Source of the DNA: Gilichinskyi gelida
GTDB lineage: Bacteria > Acidobacteriota > Thermoanaerobaculia > Gp7-AA8
Assembly (NCBI GenBank): GCA_038040385.1
Contig: JBBPII010000002.1
Coordinates: forward strand, 310,001 to 374,000
Length of the DNA: 64,000 nucleotides
Reading direction: 5' to 3'
In this document: positions 8,306 through 14,244 of the stretch, piece after piece
Position numbering within the stretch: the stretch's first letter is position 1
Layout: each line of letters begins with the position of its first letter
Program-made: the position numbers and the translations under genes
Notes under the pieces: model-generated
Seen by the model: the letters and a program-made list of their open reading frames with translations, nothing else
Database searches by the model: none
What the model was told of the DNA's origin: nothing

Positions 8306-9121
8306 ATGGAAAGCAAGGGAAGGCTCGCTGTCGTAGGGACCGGTATTCGCGCGGGTTGTCAGCTCACCGAAGAGGCGGTGCATCGTATCCGCAGTGCGGA
8401 CGTCCTGCTTTATGGTGTCTCCGACCCGATTACCGAGTATCTCCTTCAATCGCTCAATCCCCGACACGAGTCTCTGGTCCGCTTCTATAGTGAGTCAAAG
8501 TCTCGCATCGAGACGTACGAGGAGATGATCGCATCGATCCTCGATCACCTCCGGAGCGGCGAGTCGGTCTGCGCGGCGTTCTACGGCCATCCCGGCGTCT
8601 TCGTCTATCCGTCGCACGAGAGCATCGCGCGCGCGCGCAAAGAGGCATTCGAAGCGGTCATGCTGCCCGGGATCTCCAGCGAGGCATGCCTCTTCGCCGA
8701 CCTCGGAATCGACCCCGGAAAGTTCGGTTACTTTTCATTCGAGGCGACCGATTTCGTCGTGAGCCGGAAGCGGATCGACAACCGCTCCGCTCTCGTTTTG
8801 TGGCAGGCCGACTGCGTCGGCGATCCGGGGATTTCCTTCGAAGGATTCGACGGCCGGTACCTGCCGGTGTTGGTGGACGCTCTGTTGGAGTGGTACGACG
8901 GGGCGCACGAAGTCATCATCTACACTGCGCCCTTTCTTCCCATCTCAAAGCCGGTGATGCGACGGTCGACGATTCGCGATCTGGTCGACGATCTTCGGCG
9001 CGGCTTGAGCATGAGCACTCTGTATATTCCGCCGGCGCGACGCTCGGTACCGAGTCCGGAGCGCGCCGCGCAGCTGGGCCTGCGGCTGGATCAACTGCTC
9101 GAACACGGCGAGGACGCATGA
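8306..9121 (+). CDS. Borosin alpha-N-methyltransferase 1 (split type)
   Basis: 271 residues of the tetrapyrrole methylase superfamily, closely resembling bacterial split-borosin methyltransferases (SonM of Shewanella) and the catalytic half of fungal OphMA. SAM-site motifs: AVVGTGIRAG near the N-terminus, GHPGVFV and LPGISSEACLFADLGIDPG. Tyr61, Arg67 and Tyr71 reproduce the Tyr-x5-Arg-x3-Tyr spacing of the OphMA catalytic residues 66/72/76. This family methylates backbone amide nitrogens of a precursor peptide iteratively, unlike porphyrin methylases. ATG 8306 is chosen over 8291 because the paralogue at 10125 begins at the same point relative to the glycine motif. Its stop overlaps the dioxygenase start by 4 bases. 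Confidence 0.9.
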   Translation: MESKGRLAVVGTGIRAGCQLTEEAVHRIRSADVLLYGVSDPITEYLLQSLNPRHESLVRFYSESKSRIETYEEMIASILDHLRSGESVCAAFYGHPGVFVYPSHESIARARKEAFEAVMLPGISSEACLFADLGIDPGKFGYFSFEATDFVVSRKRIDNRSALVLWQADCVGDPGISFEGFDGRYLPVLVDALLEWYDGAHEVIIYTAPFLPISKPVMRRSTIRDLVDDLRRGLSMSTLYIPPARRSVPSPERAAQLGLRLDQLLEHGEDA

Positions 9122-9921
9122 GTGTCGCCGTTATGACCTCACCTGCTGCGCGCCGCGAGCTGCCATTCGACGGCGCCGGTCTCAACGTTCTGATCGATCC
9201 GATCTACCACTCTCCCGGCTTCGTTCATGTGGTCCTCGGAAATGCTCCCGGCGATCCGCGCGAGAACTTCCTGGCGCTCGCGAAATGCCTCGGCCAAGCG
9301 CTTCCGCAGGATGAGCGAGGGACGATCCTGCTCGACATCGTGGAGTCGTCGCCGTCCGACGCGATGGAGACGTCGTTCCACACCGATGGTGCATTCGCCC
9401 CCATCGCGCCGGATGTCTTCGGGTTGCTCTGTCTGCGACCCGCGGCCGATGGCGGCACGGTTCAAGTCGTGAACGCACGTGCAGTGCTGCGCGACCTGAT
9501 CCGCCGCTGCCCCGAGGCGATGGAGGCTCTGACGCAGCCGGTGCCATTCGACGCGAGCCGACAGATCGTCGCGGACGAACACGCTCTTACGGAAGTACCC
9601 ATCGTTGCGAAATCGGCCCACGGCGATCTGCTGATGCGCTATTTTCGTCCTCAGATCGATCGCGACGCGCTGGGCGTCTTCCAACGCCGGGCGATCGCGC
9701 ATTTCGAGGACGCCATTTTCGCAGCGCCGCGCGTGGAAGTGTCCCTCGCTGCAGGAGACTGCGTGTTCGTTAACAACCGTTGGCTCCTTCACAACCGCAC
9801 CCGTTTTAAACGCGCGGCGTCTAGCGCAGAGCGCCGCCGAATGCTCCGCGTCTGGCTGCGCCAATCACCATCAACGCAACAGGAGGACTATCCATGGCCG
9901 ACAAACTTGCAGCGTTCGTGA
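9118..9921 (+). CDS. TauD/TfdA-like Fe(II)/2-oxoglutarate dioxygenase
   Basis: 267 residues. The metal triad is visible: His88 and Asp90 in FHTDGAF and His225 in NNRWLLHNRTRF. An arginine cluster at 239-244 (ERRRMLRVWL) is positioned to bind the 2OG carboxylate. The fold is that of TauD/clavaminate-synthase oxygenases, which hydroxylate or desaturate unactivated carbons; the group includes several arginine hydroxylases. The ATG at 9118 overlaps the first methyltransferase (ATGA), and its last 28 bases overlap the precursor gene. Such tight embedding implies a tailoring role on the peptide. Substrate and reaction are inference. TTG or ATG starts further upstream would run back into the previous gene. 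Confidence 0.85.
   Translation: MSVAVMTSPAARRELPFDGAGLNVLIDPIYHSPGFVHVVLGNAPGDPRENFLALAKCLGQALPQDERGTILLDIVESSPSDAMETSFHTDGAFAPIAPDVFGLLCLRPAADGGTVQVVNARAVLRDLIRRCPEAMEALTQPVPFDASRQIVADEHALTEVPIVAKSAHGDLLMRYFRPQIDRDALGVFQRRAIAHFEDAIFAAPRVEVSLAAGDCVFVNNRWLLHNRTRFKRAASSAERRRMLRVWLRQSPSTQQEDYPWPTNLQRS
9881..9886 (+). promoter_or_regulatory. Strong ribosome-binding site of the precursor gene
   Basis: AGGAGG, 7 bases before the ATG at 9894 and inside the end of the dioxygenase gene. It is the only full consensus site in the operon. The second methyltransferase has none, which fits a precursor made in excess over its enzymes. Confidence 0.85.
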
Positions 9922-10115
9922 AATCTCTCGCCGAAGACCAGAATCAGCTCGATGCCTTTCAGAAGGATTCCGAAGGAGCGATGGACCGCGCCGGACTCTC
10001 CAACGCGGAGAAAGTCCTGGTTCGCCACGGCAATCAGGAACTGATCCTCGAAGCGATCGGTGGCAAAGCGGCGGGCGCGCTGTTCATCGTTCGGATCTTC
10101 CGCGCCGCGGTGTAG
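9894..10115 (+). CDS. Split-borosin precursor peptide
   Basis: 73 residues. Residues 1-55 look like the helical borosin-binding domain of SonA-type precursors: LAAFVKSLAEDQNQLDAF, then DSEGAMDRAGLS and EKVLVRHGNQELI. The SonA counterpart has the same order of FF..L..D, Y/F, P/S-E, M, GL and a G followed by a short helix. A Gly56-Gly57 pair precedes a hydrophobic C-terminal tail, residues 58-73, ending GALFIVRIFRAAV, which I take as the core. Leu63, Phe64, Ile65, Val66 and Ile68 are typical of backbone-N-methylated residues; Arg67 and Arg70 are unusual. It lies between the dioxygenase (28-base overlap) and methyltransferase 2 (9-base gap). Confidence 0.88.
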   Translation: MADKLAAFVKSLAEDQNQLDAFQKDSEGAMDRAGLSNAEKVLVRHGNQELILEAIGGKAAGALFIVRIFRAAV

Positions 10116-10124
10116 CCGCCGACG

Positions 10125-10913
10125 ATGCGAGGATCTCTGGTCGTCGTCGGAACCGGCATCAGAGCACTCACGCAGATCACCCGCGAGGCGCGTGCCGCGA
10201 TCGAGAACGCGGCGCGCGTCTTCTACGGCGTCGGCGACCCATTCACGGAGCAATGGATACGGTCGGTCCAACCCGAGGCCGAGTCTCTCGACACCCTGTA
10301 CCGTGACGGACAGCCGCGTCGAGTAACCTACCGGCAGATGGTCGACCGCATCCTCGCCGCCGTGCGGAGCGGAGCGCGCGTGTGTGTGTGCCTCGAAGGG
10401 CATCCCGGCGTGCTGGTGCATGCCTCGCACGCCGCTATCGGTGCCGCTCGGGCGGAGGGTTTCGAAGCGCACATGCTTCCGGGAGTCTCGACGCTCGACA
10501 GCCTTTTCAGCGACCTCGGGGTCGATCCGGCCGAGCGGGGACTGCAGACGTTCGACGCGACCGACTTTCTCCTCTGCGAGCGAAGGATCGACAACACGAC
10601 GCCACTCGTCCTGTGGCAGGTCGACTGCCTCGGCGATCCCGCCTTCCGTACCGACGGATACTCCCGAGGACATCTGCCGCTGCTGGTGGAGGCATTGGCG
10701 AACGTTTATGGCCAGGATCACGAGATCTATCTCTACCAAGCAGCGGTCCTCCCGGTCGCGAAAACGATCATCGAACGAGCGACGGTGGCCACGCTCGCCG
10801 AATCGACGCTGCGCGGGTTCACGATGTATGTTCCGGCGAGCGCCGACCGCGCGCCGGACCCGGAGGCGATGCGCAGGCTCGGCATGGTAGGCGGAACGCC
10901 ATGGCAGACCTGA
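10125..10913 (+). CDS. Borosin alpha-N-methyltransferase 2
   Basis: 262 residues, a diverged paralogue of the enzyme at 8306. Shared blocks: VVVGTGIRAL, EGHPGVLVHASH, LPGVSTLDSLFSDLGVDP, FDATDFLLCERRIDN and LVLWQVDCLGDP. Tyr59, Arg65 and Tyr69 keep the OphMA-like Tyr-x5-Arg-x3-Tyr spacing, so it should be active rather than a dead partner. It has the GHPG loop but Leu-Glu instead of Phe-Tyr before it, a change near the SAM pocket or peptide channel. The start ATG is 9 bases after the precursor stop with no clear ribosome-binding site. Two non-identical copies could form a heterocomplex or act on different core positions. Confidence 0.88.
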   Translation: MRGSLVVVGTGIRALTQITREARAAIENAARVFYGVGDPFTEQWIRSVQPEAESLDTLYRDGQPRRVTYRQMVDRILAAVRSGARVCVCLEGHPGVLVHASHAAIGAARAEGFEAHMLPGVSTLDSLFSDLGVDPAERGLQTFDATDFLLCERRIDNTTPLVLWQVDCLGDPAFRTDGYSRGHLPLLVEALANVYGQDHEIYLYQAAVLPVAKTIIERATVATLAESTLRGFTMYVPASADRAPDPEAMRRLGMVGGTPWQT

Positions 10914-11857
10914 GCTACCACTTCGCGTGGATTCACGGGGTCATGCTCCGCGACCGCAGGCGCTGCGAGATCTACCAGCAGGCGCTCGCCCGCGTGATCG
11001 CACCGGGTGCCGTCGTCCTTGACGTGGGCGCCGGTACTGGGATCCTGAGCCTTTTCGCGGCGCAAGCCGGCGCGCGCAAAGTCTATGCCGTCGAGTGCAC
11101 GAGCATCGCCGCCTTCGCCCGAGAGCTCGTCGCCGCGAACGGCTATCAGGATGTGATCGAAGTCATCGCCGGCCGAATGGAGGACGTGCAGTTGCCGGAG
11201 CAGGTCGACATCATCGTCTCTGAGTGGATGGGCTGCCTCGGAGTCGACGAGAACATCCTGCCGGCGGTCGTGCTTGCCCGCAAGCGATACCTGAAGCCCG
11301 GCGGAATCATGTTGCCGGGGTGGGTCCGCTCCTGGATCGCTCCCATGACTGACCGAGCGACCAATGACGAACTGGCCTTTTGGCGAAGCAAGCCGTACGG
11401 CCTCGACCTCTCAATGTTCGTGCGCACGCGAACGGAGCAGCCGCAGTACACGCGTCCCGACATCGATGCCGCCGCGCTCGTGGCGGACGGCCAGGCATTG
11501 TGGACCGCCGATGCGTACGCGTACAGCGAAGCGCAGGCGCGAAGCCCATATCGCGGGATCGTGACCTTCCGGGCAACCCGCGATGCAGCTGTGTCGGGAA
11601 TCGTAGGATGGTTCGACGCCGGCTTCGGCGAATCGGCGACGCTCGACACCAGTCCTTCGAGCCCGCTGACCTGCTGGGGTCAACTGGCGCTCCCGCTTCG
11701 AGCTCCGGTGACGGTGCGCAGCGGCGCGAACATCAACATCGCATTCTCCTGCACGCCCGTCGGTCCCGGCTACTCCGTCTATGAAGCGGAGATATCGGTC
11801 GGTCGCGGTCCGCGAAGTCGTTCGGTCTGGAAATACGCGGGAACGCTCCAAAGATAG
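10901..11857 (+). CDS. PRMT-like protein arginine N-methyltransferase
   Basis: 318 residues with the class I PRMT layout. An N-terminal helix (YHFAWIHGVMLRDRRRCEIY) is followed by motif I VLDVGAGTGILSLFA (38-52), VYAVE (61-65), and the double-E hairpin Glu108 and Glu117 in SEWMGCLGVDE, spaced nine apart as in PRMT1 (144/153). The C-terminal beta barrel has PLTCWGQLALP where PRMTs have the THW loop, so His is replaced by Cys. PRMTs methylate arginine guanidino groups; bacterial members are rare. The gene overlaps methyltransferase 2 by 13 bases and ends the operon. The precursor core contains two arginines, its most obvious local substrate, but this is inferred. Confidence 0.85.
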   Translation: MADLSYHFAWIHGVMLRDRRRCEIYQQALARVIAPGAVVLDVGAGTGILSLFAAQAGARKVYAVECTSIAAFARELVAANGYQDVIEVIAGRMEDVQLPEQVDIIVSEWMGCLGVDENILPAVVLARKRYLKPGGIMLPGWVRSWIAPMTDRATNDELAFWRSKPYGLDLSMFVRTRTEQPQYTRPDIDAAALVADGQALWTADAYAYSEAQARSPYRGIVTFRATRDAAVSGIVGWFDAGFGESATLDTSPSSPLTCWGQLALPLRAPVTVRSGANINIAFSCTPVGPGYSVYEAEISVGRGPRSRSVWKYAGTLQR

Positions 11858-12056
11858 GGATGAACGGATTCAGCGGCGCGAGCCTCGACATCTGCGGCGA
11901 GTGAATGTCGAATGGGCCGTAATGTCGAAATGGGCGCAATCGTCCCCACCAGATGCCGGGACGCGGTCACTAAGCTAGACGACGTATGTGATCTCGTTTG
12001 AACAGCCGCACGCTTGCGTGATGCTGCTTAGTGGTTGGTGCGGAAATCGCTGAAGT
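11858..12056. other. Gene-free 3' flank of the borosin operon
   Basis: No reading frame of merit. It contains a near-repeat of AATGTCGAATGGGC (from about 11903) as AATGTCGAAATGGGC (from about 11921), and a GACATCTGCG that also occurs in the 80-bp tandem repeats at 13804-14060. No intrinsic terminator with a T tract is visible. Confidence 0.5.
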
Positions 12057-12132
12057 TGGTGGAGCTGAACGGGATCGAACCGATGACCTCCTGAGTGCGA
12101 TTCAGGCGCTCTCCCAACTGAGCTACAGCCCC
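12057..12132 (-). tRNA. tRNA-Ala (anticodon CGC)
   Basis: A complete 76-base cloverleaf with encoded CCA: acceptor GGGGCTG pairing with CAGCTCC and giving the G3-U70 wobble that is the identity element of tRNA-Ala; D stem GCTC/GAGC; anticodon stem CCTGA/TCAGG with loop ATCGCAC (anticodon CGC, reading GCG); T loop TTCGATC. The T stem has one mismatch. Its 3' end faces the borosin island, and its last 39 bases recur at 6793-6831. A possible -10 TATACT lies at 12197-12202 on the same strand. Confidence 0.96.
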
Positions 12133-12207
12133 ACATTTGCCCGGAAGGTAACCGCTGCTAACGACCTCTCCCGGCGGGAGAATTCCGGGACGGCGGAGTA
12201 TAGCCGA

Positions 12208-12786
12208 TCACCGCTGCTCGACGCGCAGCGGGAAGTTGTGCTCGATCGTTCCTCCCTGCCGCAGCGTGTTTCCGACCACGATCTTCCAGCTCACGTCCTT
12301 TTCCGGTGGCTGGTCCGGCATGCGGATCGGCAGCATGCGATGGAGCGTGTCGGGGGTATCGGGCGATAGGCGCAACAGCTCCTGATCGTGGCAGCGATTC
12401 ACGAACTGCTGGACCCTGTTGTCCGTTTTGGTGGTGATCCGTTGCTCGCAGACAAGCCGCACGCTCATCTCGGCGACTGATTCCGGATGCGGCTCGGTCA
12501 CACGCAACTGGGCCGAGCCGCCGTAGACGAGCATCGGTTGGTCGATCTCCACCACCGGCTCGCGGTGGTTCAGCGTCCGCCAAAAACGCACCACCACGTC
12601 CCACAGCATTCCGACGGCGATCAGATCGAAGAAGCCGAGGATCGCGAAGATGAACCACGGCGTCTCCGCGGGGTGCCGCCAGACCATGAGCGAGAAAACG
12701 CCGAAAAAGCCGCTCCAGACGGTGGTGAAGAGGAGCCGGACCAAGAACGAAGCCCACGGCGAGGGGTGGGGCGCTAATCGCATCAT
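12208..12786 (-). CDS. Two-helix membrane protein of unknown function
   Basis: 192 residues with two transmembrane segments near the N-terminus (about 15-37 and 45-65) and a C-terminal soluble beta-rich domain of about 120 residues (MLVYGGSAQLRVTEP to the end, with ..IVVGNTLRQGGTIEHNFPLRV). The layout resembles the protein at 27060-27668, which also has two helices followed by an arrestin-like beta region. The start overlaps the RNase Z stop by 4 bases, so it is the distal gene of that operon. I do not recognise the family. Confidence 0.65.
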   Translation of the reverse strand: MMRLAPHPSPWASFLVRLLFTTVWSGFFGVFSLMVWRHPAETPWFIFAILGFFDLIAVGMLWDVVVRFWRTLNHREPVVEIDQPMLVYGGSAQLRVTEPHPESVAEMSVRLVCEQRITTKTDNRVQQFVNRCHDQELLRLSPDTPDTLHRMLPIRMPDQPPEKDVSWKIVVGNTLRQGGTIEHNFPLRVEQR

Positions 12787-13673
12787 CGCGAGACCTCGAA
12801 GACGGCATGATCGCTCGCCAGCTCGGTCGCCGCAAACACCGCGCGCGCCTCAGCGAGGAGCGTCGATGCCTCCGTGTAGCGCGGGCTGACGTGCGTGAGG
12901 ATGAGCTGCGCGACGCCGGCGTCGCGCGCCACGGCGGCGGCTTCGGCGGCGGTCGAATGGAACCGGTCGACGGCTTCGGCGGCCATGTCGGAGGCGTAGG
13001 TCGCCTCGTGGATCAGGAGGTCGGCGCCGCGCGCCAGCTCGACGGCGGCGTCGCAGGGGCGGGTGTCGGTGCAGTAGACGACGCGGCGGCCGGGGCGGGC
13101 GGGGCCGAGGACATCCGAGGGCTTGATGTCGCCGACGGTCTCGCCGCGCTGCAGGCGGCCGTAGGCGGGGCCGGGCGGGAGGCCGAGGGCGGCGGCGCGG
13201 GCGACGTCGAACTCGCCGGGGCGGTCATCCTCCACGATGCGGAAGGCGAAGCACGGCGCGGAGTGGACGAGCGTCGCGGCGTCGACGGCGTAGCCGTCCG
13301 CTTGGCGCACGCGGCCCGCGGCAATCTCGTGGATCTCGACATCGAACGACGTGTGGTACAGCGGCAGCGCGCGCATGAACGCGGCGGTGCCGGCCGGGCC
13401 GTAGAGCGCGAGCGGCCTGTCGCGCGCGTTGAGGCTCATCGATGAGAGAAGTCCCGGCAGGCCGAAGAGATGGTCGCCGTGCAGGTGGGTGAGAAAGATG
13501 GCCTCGATCGCGCCGAATCGAAGGGCGCTCCGCATCAATTGATGTTGCGTCCCCTCACCGCAATCGAAGAGCAACACCCGGCCGTCCATGGTCACCGCGA
13601 CCGAGGCCACGTTGCGCGCGCGCGTCGGCATGCCGGCGCTGGTGCCGAGGAAGGTGACGCGGAGGTCCTGCAT
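12783..13673 (-). CDS. rnz: Ribonuclease Z
   Basis: About 296 residues. Metallo-beta-lactamase-fold tRNA 3'-processing endonuclease. The metal-binding motif FLTHLHGDHLFGLPG (HxHxDH) is clear, followed by a TDTRPC segment with the bridging Asp, HEATY and a final LTHVSPRY. ATG 13673 gives the family N-terminus (LRVTFLGTSAGMPT). An upstream GTG at 13742 would read through the terminator hairpin at 13694-13716 and is less likely. No good ribosome-binding site precedes the ATG, and a T tract ends 8 bases upstream, which is unusual. It overlaps the membrane protein gene by 4 bases. Confidence 0.92.
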   Translation of the reverse strand: MQDLRVTFLGTSAGMPTRARNVASVAVTMDGRVLLFDCGEGTQHQLMRSALRFGAIEAIFLTHLHGDHLFGLPGLLSSMSLNARDRPLALYGPAGTAAFMRALPLYHTSFDVEIHEIAAGRVRQADGYAVDAATLVHSAPCFAFRIVEDDRPGEFDVARAAALGLPPGPAYGRLQRGETVGDIKPSDVLGPARPGRRVVYCTDTRPCDAAVELARGADLLIHEATYASDMAAEAVDRFHSTAAEAAAVARDAGVAQLILTHVSPRYTEASTLLAEARAVFAATELASDHAVFEVSR

Positions 13674-13681
13674 CCGTTCGC

Positions 13682-13716
13682 AAAAAAAATGACCCCGGGA
13701 GCCTTTGTCTCCCGGG
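13682..13716 (-). terminator. Intrinsic terminator upstream of RNase Z
   Basis: On the minus strand, CCCGGGAG (13716-13709) pairs with CTCCCGGG (13701-13694) around a 7-base loop. After four bases it is followed by eight T residues (13689-13682). It points toward the RNase Z gene, with the T tract ending 8 bases before its ATG. It would stop transcripts coming from the tandem repeat array, or act as an attenuator for RNase Z. Confidence 0.75.
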
Positions 13717-13761
13717 ACCGTTCTCAGCGCGTTAGCAGCCACAAAGGGGCATCCGCACTAA

Positions 13762-14075
13762 TGTTGCCTCAGCGACCCATCGCGTCACTGCGACCGTTCT
13801 CAGCACGTTGACATCTGCGACGGAGCATTCGTGCCGAAACCGTCGTCTCAATGGCCCATCGCGCCACTTCGACCCAATCTCAGCACGTTGACATCTGCGA
13901 CGGAGCATTCGTGCCGAAACCGTTGCCTCAGTGAACCATCGCGTCACTGCGGCCGGCCTCAACACGTTGACATCTGCGACGGAGCATTCGTGTTGAAACC
14001 GTTGCCTTGGTGATTCATCGCATCATCCAAAGCGCCTTCGATCCGTTGACATCTGCGATGTAGCGTTCGAACCGA
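13762..14075. repeat. Tandem array of about 80-bp repeats (four copies)
   Basis: A 39-base core beginning CACGTTGACATCTGCGACGG occurs at 13804-13842, 13884-13922 and 13963-14001, with a diverged fourth copy from 14043. The period is 80, 79 and 80 bases. The intervening 40-base segments are also related to each other (CATCGCG plus CACT, ending CTCA), so this is a tandem repeat, not a CRISPR array. A partial unit lies at 13762-13803. No plausible gene is present. On the minus strand the array runs straight into the terminator at 13716-13682, so it may be transcribed as a structured RNA. Confidence 0.85.
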
Positions 14076-14244
14076 AGTGGCAGCATGATGGGTCCATCGC
14101 GGCGATTGTGCAAGGGTTTTCGCTGTTACATTTTTCGCCGTTTTCCACAGGCGTCCACAACCGCTATGCACAGTCGTTTGTGCAAGTTACGCAAATGACG
14201 AGGCTGCGCCCCGGCAAACGGTCAGGCGGTCTGTGGAAGGTTCT

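Noticed and set aside
8306..10913. Cobalamin/sirohaem biosynthesis genes (tetrapyrrole methylase fold)
   Set aside because: The Tyr-x5-Arg-x3-Tyr pattern, the adjacent SonA-like precursor and the absence of any cobalamin gene point to borosin methyltransferases.
13694..13742. Upstream GTG start for RNase Z at 13742
   Set aside because: It would translate through a strong terminator hairpin and add residues not found in the family.
13804..14060. CRISPR array: 39-base repeats at regular 80-base spacing
   Set aside because: The segments between repeats are related to each other and no cas genes are present, so it is an ordinary tandem repeat.
14141..14172. DnaA-box-like sites (TTTTCCACA, CTATGCACA) suggesting a replication origin
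   Set aside because: Only two partial matches, with no dnaA, dnaN or AT-rich unwinding region nearby.
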